A stretch of 64,000 nt of DNA from the NCBI RefSeq assembly GCF_015557635.1, contig NZ_JADNOP010000017.1, forward strand, positions 1 to 64,000, given 5' to 3'. The position numbers and the translations under genes are program-made. The stretch's first letter is position 1. Every line of letters starts with the position of its first letter. The notes beneath the pieces are model-generated. The model worked only from the letters and a program-made list of their open reading frames with translations. It was not told the DNA's origin and did not search any database. Of the stretch, positions 51,536 through 60,134 are shown one piece after another. This stretch comes from Fusicatenibacter saccharivorans. Lineage in GTDB: Bacteria > Bacillota > Clostridia > Lachnospirales > Lachnospiraceae.

Positions 51536-52276
51536 ATGAAAAAATTAAAAACATGTCTTGCATTTTTTATTTGTTGTATTCTGTCCTTAAATATGGTAAT
51601 TTGCAATGTAAAGGCAGATAATAATGTTGTTCTATCTAACAAAGCATATCTATTAAAAACCGGAATGCCACAAAAGGAAATAGAAAAGCTGGATGATGAC
51701 GTCATGCAGTTCATTGTGGATGACTTAAAAAGTGGAGGTAAACATTTTGAATATATTAATTCAAATATCGAAAATCAAATATCGATACTCAGTAGCGAAA
51801 CTTTAACCGGTATTTCCTTTACTGCATCAGCTTTTAAAAATGCATCAACCATTTATATCTATCCAACATACGAGTTTACTTCTAATAAACAACCTCGCGG
51901 AAAAGACAGTTTTTCTTTTCAATTAGGCGCTGCTATGAGACCGTATGAATATGGTGGAAAATTATGGTACAAAGATAATACTATGAACGATTGGAAAGTC
52001 GGTGGAACTCTTACTGCAAATAATCAGCAATTATCTGGTGCTGAATTTTCAGGGAGTCAACTAGGAACACCCGACTATGCCATGAAGCTTAAAGGTGTTA
52101 CATACTGTCACGCTACTGCAGGTAATAGCAGTGATAAAAGAATTGTAATGGGATACTTATATAATCCCCAGAAAACCGGCTACAGTATCTCTTTTTCCTA
52201 CAACGGTGGTGGAATTAGCTACTCTCCATCAGGAACAGCCTATACTGCATATAAAACAATGAACCTAAGTTATTAA
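51536..52276 (+). CDS. Secreted protein of unknown function
   Basis: A 246-residue protein with a strong signal peptide (MKKLKTCLAFFICCILSLNM, cleavage near AKADNN). The mature protein has a helical N-terminal part (LLKTGMPQKEIEKLDDDVMQ) and a beta-rich, aromatic and Gly/Ser/Asn-rich C-terminal half (FSYNGGGISYSPSGTAY). No catalytic motif, lipobox or anchor is seen. GAAAGGAG precedes the start. It is AT-rich compared with flanking genes and has its own terminator. I do not recognise the family. A secreted effector, adhesin or bacteriocin-like protein are all possible. Confidence 0.75.
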   Translation: MKKLKTCLAFFICCILSLNMVICNVKADNNVVLSNKAYLLKTGMPQKEIEKLDDDVMQFIVDDLKSGGKHFEYINSNIENQISILSSETLTGISFTASAFKNASTIYIYPTYEFTSNKQPRGKDSFSFQLGAAMRPYEYGGKLWYKDNTMNDWKVGGTLTANNQQLSGAEFSGSQLGTPDYAMKLKGVTYCHATAGNSSDKRIVMGYLYNPQKTGYSISFSYNGGGISYSPSGTAYTAYKTMNLSY

Positions 52277-52331
52277 ACTTTCATTCACCACATACAAGTA
52301 CATTTAATTTCTAATTACTCTTTCAAAGTAA

Positions 52332-52380
52332 CAATTTGCCTATCCAGAAGCACAAATTTCTCTGATAGGCAAATTGTGTT
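52332..52380 (+). terminator. Terminator of the first exported-protein gene
   Basis: A perfect 13-bp stem (CAATTTGCCTATC with GATAGGCAAATTG) is followed by TGTTT. Confidence 0.75.
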
Positions 52381-52558
52381 TAAGGTATTTTCAAGTAATT
52401 TAAGTAAAATCATGAGCAAGTCGCCATTACTCGTAGAAAAACGGGCAGATTATGAATGTTTTAGGAATTGCAGGAACAAAAAGTACAGAACAACCATTCA
52501 AAAAAACTTTTAAATCCGGCATCAACTGAATAAAGCCATAAATAAGAGGTAACTCATT

Positions 52559-53287
52559 ATGAAAAAAATCAAATTTTTATTTTTCACCCTGTTATTCTGT
52601 TTTTCTGTTCCAGTCAAAGCAGACACTGCATTCGAAAATGACGATACGGTATTGTGCTCTTTTTTAAAAGAAAACGTACCAGAAAATGCTTCGCCAATAG
52701 AATCCAGTTTAGAAAACGAGTATCGAAAAACTTCTTCCAAACCTATCGATTTCTATTTTTTTAAACGATCTGAAAAGACAAAAAGTTTCCAAGATCTGTA
52801 TGCCGCAAATGTACTCACCTATCAGGAAAAATCAGATCGTTCTTTGTTATATCAGACAGTTTTCGATTTTCAAAATATAACCCAGGTAAGAACTGCGAAA
52901 GAAGACTTTATCCGTCTGGAGACAGATCCACTGATGTATCTTTTTGAATTAGAAAAAGCAGAATTGTGGACTCGGAACAGCACGGAAGAACCCTGGACGC
53001 TGGAACGGAAAATCACAACGCCTGGAAACCCAGATTTTTATCTTCCTTATAGCCAGTTTTCTTCTGATAAAAAATATTTTCGAATTCTGGCATCTTTTTC
53101 CTGGAGCCCGAGCCCTGCTGAGGAAAGCGAAGTTTCTTCGCCAGAATATCATTGCATTTATACCTCTGTGTATCCGGTATATCAGATTCCGGTGAAAGTA
53201 CTCGTTTTGATATGCGGAGGCGCAGCTTTCTTCTTTCTCTACCGGAGACACAAAAAAAATCATATCTCCCAAAAAGATGTTCCGTAA
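52559..53287 (+). CDS. Exported, membrane-anchored protein of unknown function
   Basis: A 242-residue protein with a signal peptide (KIKFLFFTLLFCFSVPVKAD) and one C-terminal helix (VKVLVLICGGAAFFFLYRR) followed by a basic tail, so the body faces outward. The outer part has SLENEYRKTSSKPIDFYFF and aromatic-rich beta segments but no motif I recognise. AGAGGTAACTCATT precedes the start. It lies 282 bases after the secreted protein and may act with it as receptor, exporter aid or immunity protein (inference from proximity only). Confidence 0.72.
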   Translation: MKKIKFLFFTLLFCFSVPVKADTAFENDDTVLCSFLKENVPENASPIESSLENEYRKTSSKPIDFYFFKRSEKTKSFQDLYAANVLTYQEKSDRSLLYQTVFDFQNITQVRTAKEDFIRLETDPLMYLFELEKAELWTRNSTEEPWTLERKITTPGNPDFYLPYSQFSSDKKYFRILASFSWSPSPAEESEVSSPEYHCIYTSVYPVYQIPVKVLVLICGGAAFFFLYRRHKKNHISQKDVP

Positions 53288-53363
53288 GCTGCGCCTTTTC
53301 AACATGTTTTCGTCACTGTTCAGAGCCAACTTCCAAAATGCTACGCATCTCATCGGTGTGGCT

Positions 53364-54548
53364 TTATCTGCTTTTCATCGCATCCCGAATCCGCTCCAGT
53401 GCCTCGGTCAGGGTTGCGCGCGGGCAGGCGATGTTGATCCGCTGGAAGCCGCGACCGCAGTCTCCGAAGATCTTGCCGCTGTCGAGCCACAGCTTCGCCT
53501 TGTTGATGATCAGGTCTTCCAGTTCGTCGACAGAAAGCCCCGTCTCGCGGAAATCGAGCCATACGAGATATGTTCCCTCCAGGTCGATCATCTTCACGCC
53601 CGGAATCTGCTCCTCCACATACTGCCTTGTAAATTCTGCATTTGCCTTCACATAGGAAAGCATTGCCTCATACCACTCCTCGCCCTTATTATATGCCGTC
53701 TCGCATGCCACCAGACCCATCACACCAAGCTGGCTCGTTCCGGCTGCATCGAGCTGTTTCCGGAATTTCGCACGGAGTTCCGGGTTGGCGATAAAGATGT
53801 TTGACATCATCATACTTGCCAGATTGAATGTCTTACTCGGCGCGGTGCAGGTGATCGTGATGTCCTCGTACTCTTTTTTGATCGCAGCAAACACCTGATG
53901 CTCGCCCTTAAAAATGAAATCTCCATGGATCTCATCACTTACAACGGTCACGCCGTACTGCACGCAGAGATCGCCGATCGCCGTCAGCTCCTCTTTCGTC
54001 CAGACTCTTCCGACCGGGTTGTGCGGATTGCAGAGGAAAAAGAGCTTCACGTTTTCAGCTTTCAGCTTCTCCTCGAAATCCGCCACATCCATGTGATAGC
54101 GGTTATCATTGCCGAGCACCAGCGTGCTGCTGACAACTCTTCTGCCGTTATCCGCAATGACTTCCGAAAATGGATAGTAAACCGGTGACTGGATCAGCAC
54201 GGCATCCCCAGGCGCGGTGTAAGCTTTGACTGCCATCGCAAGTGCAAATACAACGCCCGGCGTTTTGATCAGCCATTCTTCTTTCGGCTCCCAGTTGTGA
54301 TGGCGTTTCATCCATCCCGCAACGGCCTCAAAATACGGAGTCTGCGCATCGCTGTAGCCGTAAATGCCCATTTTCGCACGCTCTACCAGCGCATCCTCGA
54401 TGTAGGAGGATGTCTCAAAGTCCATGTCCGCCACCCACAGCGGCAGCACGTCGGCTGGCATACCGTGTTTTACTGCGAAGTCATATTTTAAACAGTCTGT
54501 ATTTTTTCGGTTGATGATTCTGTCAAAATCAAGATTTCTTTCCGTCAT
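53364..54548 (-). CDS. PatB/MalY-type PLP aminotransferase, probable cystathionine beta-lyase
   Basis: A 394-residue fold-type I PLP enzyme. LWVADMDFETSSYIEDAL is the PatB/MalY signature near the N-terminus. FLCNPHNPVGRVWT and VVSDEIHGDF follow, the PLP Lys lies in TAPSKTFNLA, and the C-terminal Arg in GFQRINIACP. ATG 54548 overlaps the upstream gene by 20 bases, so the two are coupled. It probably cleaves cystathionine to homocysteine and acts after the MetB-type enzyme encoded just upstream. Confidence 0.9.
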   Translation of the reverse strand: MTERNLDFDRIINRKNTDCLKYDFAVKHGMPADVLPLWVADMDFETSSYIEDALVERAKMGIYGYSDAQTPYFEAVAGWMKRHHNWEPKEEWLIKTPGVVFALAMAVKAYTAPGDAVLIQSPVYYPFSEVIADNGRRVVSSTLVLGNDNRYHMDVADFEEKLKAENVKLFFLCNPHNPVGRVWTKEELTAIGDLCVQYGVTVVSDEIHGDFIFKGEHQVFAAIKKEYEDITITCTAPSKTFNLASMMMSNIFIANPELRAKFRKQLDAAGTSQLGVMGLVACETAYNKGEEWYEAMLSYVKANAEFTRQYVEEQIPGVKMIDLEGTYLVWLDFRETGLSVDELEDLIINKAKLWLDSGKIFGDCGRGFQRINIACPRATLTEALERIRDAMKSR

Positions 54549-55707
54549 TTTTCTCTTCCTCAATTTCTGCAAAAACCTTCTCAAGCTCGCCGATCAGGTC
54601 CTCGATATTTTCAATTCCAACAGAGAAGCGAAGGGTGCTCTCCGTAATTCCGTTCCGCTCACGGATTTCCTTCGGCACATCGGCATGTGTCTGCGTCGTC
54701 GGATACGTAACGAGTGTCTCCACGCCGCCGAGGCTCTCTGCGAAACGGATCATTCTTACCTTTTCCAGAATGGCAAGGGCAAACTCTTTGCTCTCGAGCT
54801 GGATTGTCAGCATGGCACCGAAGCCTCTTGCCTGTTTTTTCATAATCTCATGGCCCGGGTGATCCGGCAGTCCCGGATAAATCACTCTTGTGACTGCTTT
54901 CTGCTGCTGCAGCCATGCGGCAATCTGTTCTGCATTCTCCTGGGAGCGTTCCATGCGGATGCCAAGCGTCTTCATGCCGCGCAGTACCAGCCAGCAGTCA
55001 AACGGAGCAAGGCCTGCACCTGTTGTCTTGATCAGGAAACGCAGTTTTTCCTGAATATCTTCGCGGTTCGTCACGATAAAGCCTGCCAGTGTATCGTTGT
55101 GGCCACTCAGGTATTTCGTGCCGCTGTGAATCACAACGTCCGCACCGAGATCGAGCGGATTCTGAAAATACGGGGACATAAAGGTGTTGTCCACAATCAG
55201 AATCAGGTTGTGGCGTTTTGCAATATCCGCCATCTTTCGGATGTCGGTTACGTTCATCATCGGGTTCGTCGGAGTTTCGATGTAGATTGCTTTTGTATTT
55301 TCTTTCACATAACTCTCCACGTCATCACGGCAGCAGTCGATGCTGGAAAACTCGACGCCGTTTTTCTCGTTGACGTTGTGGAACAGACGAATGCTTCCGC
55401 CGTACAGATCGGAATCCGCAATGATGTGGTCGCCCTGGCGGAACATTTCCATCAGAAGAGAGATCGCTGCCATGCCGGAGCTTAATGCAAACGCATCAAT
55501 TCCGTTTTCCAGTGCAGCCACCATCTTCTCCAAATGCTCTCTGGTCGGGTTCTGCAGTCTGCTGTAATCAAATCCGGTGCTCTGTCCTACGCCCGGATGC
55601 GCATACGTTGCGGTCTGATAAATCGGGTAGCTGAGTGCGCCGTAGTGGCTACACTGTCCTTCGTCTTCTTCTAAATGGATACATTTTGTGTCAATTCCTC
55701 TTGCCAT
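54529..55707 (-). CDS. Cystathionine gamma-synthase/O-acetylhomoserine sulfhydrylase family enzyme
   Basis: A 392-residue Cys/Met-metabolism PLP enzyme. SRLQNPTREHLEKMVAALE and the PLP-phosphate segment SSGMAAI lead to IVDNTFMSPYFQNPL and the PLP lysine Lys198 (HSGTKYLSGH). AACAGGAG precedes the start. Paired with a PatB-type lyase, it most likely makes cystathionine from an activated homoserine and cysteine. A direct sulfhydrylase or gamma-lyase activity cannot be excluded. The dyads upstream suggest control by a sulfur or methionine regulator. Confidence 0.9.
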   Translation of the reverse strand: MARGIDTKCIHLEEDEGQCSHYGALSYPIYQTATYAHPGVGQSTGFDYSRLQNPTREHLEKMVAALENGIDAFALSSGMAAISLLMEMFRQGDHIIADSDLYGGSIRLFHNVNEKNGVEFSSIDCCRDDVESYVKENTKAIYIETPTNPMMNVTDIRKMADIAKRHNLILIVDNTFMSPYFQNPLDLGADVVIHSGTKYLSGHNDTLAGFIVTNREDIQEKLRFLIKTTGAGLAPFDCWLVLRGMKTLGIRMERSQENAEQIAAWLQQQKAVTRVIYPGLPDHPGHEIMKKQARGFGAMLTIQLESKEFALAILEKVRMIRFAESLGGVETLVTYPTTQTHADVPKEIRERNGITESTLRFSVGIENIEDLIGELEKVFAEIEEEKNDGKKS

Positions 55708-55753
55708 ATGAATAATCTCCTGTTATTTCGTAATTTTTCTTTCTATACTAATC

Positions 55754-55780
55754 TGATAGGTTTTGTAACGTAACCTATCA
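55754..55780. promoter_or_regulatory. Candidate operator of the metB/patB genes
   Basis: TGATAGGTT and AACCTATCA form a perfect 9-bp dyad with a 9-base centre, about 50 bases upstream of the gene start. TATGAT overlaps it on the minus strand as a possible -10. Repressor binding here would block transcription. Confidence 0.6.
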
Positions 55781-55825
55781 TAACAGAAAATGCGGCGTTT
55801 GTATATTCCCTTTTTTCTTTGACTT

Positions 55826-55846
55826 GTTATAAGTTTTTCCTATAAC
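55826..55846. promoter_or_regulatory. Second dyad upstream of metB
   Basis: GTTATA and TATAAC flank AGTTTTTCC. The element shares ATAGG with the first dyad and may be a weaker second site. Confidence 0.35.
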
Positions 55847-55851
55847 TATCG

Positions 55852-55889
55852 TAAAAAAACGCCGCCAGAAGATTTTTTCTCCCGGCGGC
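55852..55889 (-). terminator. Terminator of the EEP-family gene
   Basis: GCCGCC pairs with GGCGGC and GTTTTTTT follows on the minus strand, about 20 bases past the stop codon. Confidence 0.8.
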
Positions 55890-55908
55890 CGCCTCTTGCA
55901 TCCATATT

Positions 55909-56670
55909 TTAAATAAGTTCCGCACAGATCGGATAATGATCAGAAAGGCACACACCGTCCTTCTGCTCCGTCCATTTTTCCACCTTTTTCAGTTCCCAGT
56001 CCCCTTTGAGAATGATGTAGTCAATCGAGCACTGCGGATCATTCGGATCATCGCGATGATAGTTGTGGAAGGTAATGCCGATTCCTTCCGTCGCATTCAC
56101 AAGACCGGCAGTTTCCCTCAGCGGTTTCATCTCTTCGCTGTCCGGCTCGGCATTGAAGTCGCCGCTAAGAATCACCGGCACATCGGCAAATGCTTTCTCT
56201 GCTCTCAGATGTGCGAGAATCTGCTCCAGGCCAAGCTTTCTCGCCCCGGCGCACTCGTGATCCAGATGGGTGTTGATGACGCGGAACACTTTTCCGGTCT
56301 CCATATCCTCAAATACCACATCCGTCGCAGTACGCGGGCACATACTCTGTACCGGATAGCGGGATCCCGGCACGTACGGTGTCGGTGACAGCCAGAAGGT
56401 TTCCAGGCTCACACTCTGAAAACGTTCTTTCCGATAGGCAATGATCATTGCCTCACCGGTCAGATCCTTTTCTCTTCCACATCCGGCAATGTAATATTCC
56501 GTCAGATTTTCCTTCAGCCAGGCAGCCACATGCGGCAGTACCTCCTGAAAACCGATGATATCCGGCTTTTCCTGTCTGATTTTTTCCAGAATCAGCGGTC
56601 TGCGGTAGATAAAATTATTGGCTCCATCCTGGCCAAAATCACAGCGAATATTAAATGTTACAAATTTCAT
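55909..56670 (-). CDS. Endonuclease/exonuclease/phosphatase (EEP) family hydrolase
   Basis: A 253-residue metal-dependent phosphodiesterase fold. It has TFNIRCD near the N-terminus, DIIGFQEVLP with the metal Glu, INTHLDHE, LSGDFNAEPDS, and the C-terminal LSDHYPICAEL with the catalytic His. Members act on DNA, RNA, sphingomyelin or inositol phosphates, so the substrate is open. No signal peptide. ATG 56670 follows GAGGG. A longer frame reads into the broken gene upstream. Confidence 0.87.
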   Translation of the reverse strand: MKFVTFNIRCDFGQDGANNFIYRRPLILEKIRQEKPDIIGFQEVLPHVAAWLKENLTEYYIAGCGREKDLTGEAMIIAYRKERFQSVSLETFWLSPTPYVPGSRYPVQSMCPRTATDVVFEDMETGKVFRVINTHLDHECAGARKLGLEQILAHLRAEKAFADVPVILSGDFNAEPDSEEMKPLRETAGLVNATEGIGITFHNYHRDDPNDPQCSIDYIILKGDWELKKVEKWTEQKDGVCLSDHYPICAELI

Positions 56671-56705
56671 GGTAAAATCCCTCTTTTCATTTGTTTTCCT
56701 AACCC

Positions 56706-57220
56706 TTATTTTTGCTGGAAAGCGCTGTGCTTTCTCTTCTTTTTCTTCGTATTCACACGGCGCAGACACGCATAGCGCAGCTTCAGCCGCATTTTCCAGC
56801 TGCAGCCCGGTACCGGCTCCATCAGCTTTTCCAGAAAATGGTTCAGCGTACGTTCCTCATAAGGAGACAGCAGAATCTCACCGTAGATATGTTTCTCGAT
56901 CAGATGGCAGACACGCGTATATTCGCCTGGCTCGACCGCCGGAAATCTGCGGGCGAGTTCTGCATCGGTTGCTGCTGTTTCTTTGCCGCCTGTCCAAGGC
57001 AGATGATCCGCGCCGCCTCCGCCGCAATCACAAGCAGCGTCAGCAGAATCAGAAGCACGCCAAGCAGCCCGAGAAGAAACAGCGAAACACTGCGCAGTAC
57101 CGGAAGAACGGCTTCGCCTGCCTTGCTCTTTCGGTTTTCCACACCGGTAATCTGCTCCGCCGACAGCGAATTGTTCTCCAGCACCACATTCTTCTGGACA
57201 GAATCTGGACTTCCGACCAT
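56706..57220 (-). pseudogene. Membrane protein gene with a frameshift
   Basis: The first part reads LPVLRSVSLFLLGLLGVLLI, a single membrane helix, and runs to a stop at 56900. In another frame, from about 56985, sensible protein resumes: AELARRFPAVEPGEYTRVCH, then IEKHIYGEILLSPYEERTLN and a basic C-terminus ending at 56706. An upstream in-frame stretch (KNKLFLYNVASLQKM) suggests that the original start lay farther right, beyond 57220. The family is not recognised. A sequencing error is an alternative to true decay. Confidence 0.5.
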
Positions 57221-57358
57221 TTTCTGAAGAGATGCAACATTATACAGGAACAGTTTGTTTTTTAGGTATTTTCTTTCACTTGTTTTTCTGTTGCTCCTTC
57301 CTCCATTTTTTGCTCTGCCTTAACTTCTAAAGACCATCCCAGAAAAACGCAAGTATTT

Positions 57359-59101
57359 TTAGTATTCCAGATACGCCCCTTTCATCGGGCTTGCTGCGTG
57401 GAGGCTGAAAAGACGGAGTACGCCTTTTTTGTATTTCGGCTCGCGCGGTTTCCAGTTCCGGCGGCGTTCTTTTAAGATCGCATCAATTTCTTCCATGGAC
57501 TTGCGTTCTCCTGCGATTCCGATGATGTTAAGTTTTCGTTCCTTCACATCAATCTCAATCAAATCCCCTTCCTCGACGAGTGCGATCGGGCCGCCGTCTA
57601 CAGCTTCGGGACTGCAGTGGCCGATGACCGGGCCGGTGGAGGCGCCGGAGAAACGGCCGTCGGTGATAAGCGCGATGCTCTTTCCAAGCTCTTTGTCGCT
57701 GCTGATTGCCTCGGAAGTATAGAACATCTCCGGCATACCGCTGCCTTTCGGGCCTTCGTAGCGGATGAAGACGGCGTCGCCTTTCTGAACCTTATGTTTC
57801 AGCACGGCATCGAGGCACTCCTCCTCGCTGTCGAACGGTCGGGCACGGAGGACGGCGTGGAACATTTCTTTCGGGCAGGCCGTGTGCTTGATGACGGCTC
57901 CCTCCGGCGCAAGGTTTCCGCGCAGAACAGCGATGCTGCCGTCCGTTCCGATCGCCTTGTCATACGGGCGGATAATATCTTCTTTTGTAATCGAAGTTCC
58001 ATACCGCTCATTAAATTTTGCGAGCCATCCGCTGCACTTCTCATAAAATCCATTTTCACGAAGCTCCGCCAGATTTTCACCCAGTGTCTTTCCGGTCACT
58101 GTCATCACATCGAGATGCAGATGATCTTTGATTTCTTCCATAATCGCCGGAACGCCGCCCGCATAATAGAAGCACTCTGCCGGCCATCTTCCCGCCGGGC
58201 GGACATCGAGCAGATACCGCGCGTTGCGGTGCAGACGATCGAATGTGTCGCCGGTAATCTCGATGCCGAACTCATGCGCAATGGCCGGGATGTGCAGCAG
58301 GCAGTTTGTGCTTCCCGAAATTGCCGCGTGGACAAGAATCGCATTCTCAAAACTCTCTTTCGTCACAAGATCGCTTGGCCGCATATGCTCCATCTGTGCC
58401 AGTTTTACCGCCTGGCTGCCTGCCTCCTGTGCATATGCCAGAAGATCCGGGCTTGTCGCCGGCATCAGAGCGCTTCCAGGCAGGGCGAGGCCGAGTGCCT
58501 CCGCCATGATCTGCATCGTGGATGCCGTTCCGATAAACGAACAGGCACCGCAGCTCGGGCAGGCATTGCATTTCGCCCAGTCGAGCTTCTCCTCGTCGAT
58601 CTCACCGCGCTCAAATTTTGCGCTGTACATGCCAAGCTGCTCCAGTGTCAGCATCTCCGGTCCCGCATTCATCGTTCCGCCCGGCACAACAACCGCCGGA
58701 ATATCGACACGCGCAAGGCCGATCAGATTGCCCGGCATACCCTTGTCGCAGCTCGACAGATAGACGCCGCCGTCAAACGGTGTCGCATTCGCGTGGATCT
58801 CGATCATATTGGCGATCATCTCGCGGCTCGCAAGACTGTAGTTGATGCCGTCCGTTCCCTGGCTCTCGCCGTCACAGATGTCGGTGCAGAAATACCGCGC
58901 CCCGAAGCCCCCCGCTTCCGCAACGCCTTTCCGCACTTCCTCGACCAGCAGATTTAAGTGGCCGCTTCCCGGGTGGCTGTCCCCGTACGTACTCTCCACC
59001 ATAATCTGCGGTTTTTCAAGATCCTCTTTTTTCCATCCTGTTCCAATCCGGAGCGGATCCATCTCCGGTGCAAGTTTCCGCATTTCCTGACTCTTCAGCA
59101 T
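57359..59101 (-). CDS. IlvD/Edd family dehydratase
   Basis: A 580-residue iron-sulfur dehydratase. The cluster ligands lie in FCTDICDGESQG, SSCDKGMPG and CNACPSCGACSF, and TDGRFSGAS is the C-terminal catalytic segment. The family covers dihydroxyacid dehydratase of branched-chain amino-acid synthesis and several sugar-acid dehydratases. The closing LFSLHAASPMKGAYLEY and the absence of other ilv genes or of a T-box leader favour a sugar-acid role, but this is not settled. GGAGGAG precedes the start. Confidence 0.85.
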   Translation of the reverse strand: MLKSQEMRKLAPEMDPLRIGTGWKKEDLEKPQIMVESTYGDSHPGSGHLNLLVEEVRKGVAEAGGFGARYFCTDICDGESQGTDGINYSLASREMIANMIEIHANATPFDGGVYLSSCDKGMPGNLIGLARVDIPAVVVPGGTMNAGPEMLTLEQLGMYSAKFERGEIDEEKLDWAKCNACPSCGACSFIGTASTMQIMAEALGLALPGSALMPATSPDLLAYAQEAGSQAVKLAQMEHMRPSDLVTKESFENAILVHAAISGSTNCLLHIPAIAHEFGIEITGDTFDRLHRNARYLLDVRPAGRWPAECFYYAGGVPAIMEEIKDHLHLDVMTVTGKTLGENLAELRENGFYEKCSGWLAKFNERYGTSITKEDIIRPYDKAIGTDGSIAVLRGNLAPEGAVIKHTACPKEMFHAVLRARPFDSEEECLDAVLKHKVQKGDAVFIRYEGPKGSGMPEMFYTSEAISSDKELGKSIALITDGRFSGASTGPVIGHCSPEAVDGGPIALVEEGDLIEIDVKERKLNIIGIAGERKSMEEIDAILKERRRNWKPREPKYKKGVLRLFSLHAASPMKGAYLEY

Positions 59102-59181
59102 TTCCTTCTCCTCCCGCTGTTTTTTAGGTATTAAAAATACTCTTTCTGCTTTTCACTATAGCAATCCCTGTATTTGATTGC

Positions 59182-59230
59182 AAGACAAAAAAGCTGCAGT
59201 CTGCAGGGATTCCCCACAGACCGCAGCCTC
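59182..59230 (-). terminator. Terminator of the Dpp operon
   Basis: GGCTGCGGTCTG pairs with CAGACTGCAGCT (two mismatches) and TTTTTT follows on the minus strand, 11 bases after the dppC stop. Confidence 0.85.
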
Positions 59231-59240
59231 TCTGAACAGC

Positions 59241-60134
59241 TCACAGATTTCTCTGTTTTCTGTTTGCCTGCTTCCGCAGATAATTTCCAATGCTTGTAAA
59301 ACTAAGCAGCGTCACAATCAGAAAAACACCCGGGATCATAATGATCCACCATGCCTTTGTCATCAACGCTTTTTCCGAAAGTGACAGCATGCTGCCCCAG
59401 GAAATCACCTCCAGCGGAAGACCGATTCCCATAAAACTCAGTGTGGATTCTGCTACAATCGCACTTCGGATGTTCATAACCACCATAAACATAATAGACG
59501 AAAAAAAGTTCGGTGCCAGATGGTGCCATAAAATATAGAAAAAACTGCCTCCCATACAGCGCGACGCAATCACGTATTCACTGTTCCGGATCTGCCGTAC
59601 TTCGGTCCGCACAACCTTTGCAATGCTTGTCCAGCTTGTCATTCCGATCACGGCAGAAATCGTAATCACATTGGATTTTCCCGCAGCAGCCAGAAGAAAA
59701 ATGACAAGAAGAAGATTCGGCACCGACAAAAAGATCTCGGTCAGCCGCATCAGAAGCGCGTCCAGCCACGCCGGTGCACATCCGCTGACTGCGCCGAAGA
59801 GAACGGCAATCACAGTGGAAATCAGCGTAGAAAGCAGACCGATCGCCAGCGATATTCTGCCGCCGTACCAGATCATCGAGAAAATATCTCTTCCCATCGT
59901 ATCGGTTCCAAACAGAAATTCCCGGCACGGCATGACGGAACAGTTTTTCAGATCCATATACGAGGGATCCTTCGTCATGATCTGCCCACAGAAAAGGCAG
60001 CTCAGCACAAGAAGACCCAGAAAAAGCTCTGCTGCCACCGGCCGGTCCTGATACCATTTTTTCTTTTTTTCTGCTTCTGTTTTTTCTGCAGGCCTCTCTC
60101 CTGCAAATTGAAATAATTGTGTTTTTTCTGTCAC
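59241..60134 (-). CDS. dppC: Peptide/nickel ABC transporter permease DppC
   Basis: A 297-residue OppC-type permease. An N-terminal cytoplasmic stretch and first helix precede FLFGTDTMGRDIFSMIWYGG, the conserved OppC segment. Five more helices follow, with the loop RCMGGSFFYILWHHLAPNFF. The start overlaps dppB by four bases. It completes a full importer with the ATPases and binding protein upstream. The cargo is a short peptide or a related ligand. Confidence 0.92.
   Translation of the reverse strand: MTEKTQLFQFAGERPAEKTEAEKKKKWYQDRPVAAELFLGLLVLSCLFCGQIMTKDPSYMDLKNCSVMPCREFLFGTDTMGRDIFSMIWYGGRISLAIGLLSTLISTVIAVLFGAVSGCAPAWLDALLMRLTEIFLSVPNLLLVIFLLAAAGKSNVITISAVIGMTSWTSIAKVVRTEVRQIRNSEYVIASRCMGGSFFYILWHHLAPNFFSSIMFMVVMNIRSAIVAESTLSFMGIGLPLEVISWGSMLSLSEKALMTKAWWIIMIPGVFLIVTLLSFTSIGNYLRKQANRKQRNL

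Noticed and set aside
57617-58957. 446-codon plus-strand frame within the IlvD/Edd gene
   Set aside because: Antisense shadow with low-complexity, Arg/His-rich sequence and no start signal.
59102-59181. T-box or attenuator upstream of the IlvD/Edd gene
   Set aside because: The spacer is short and contains no conserved T-box sequence.
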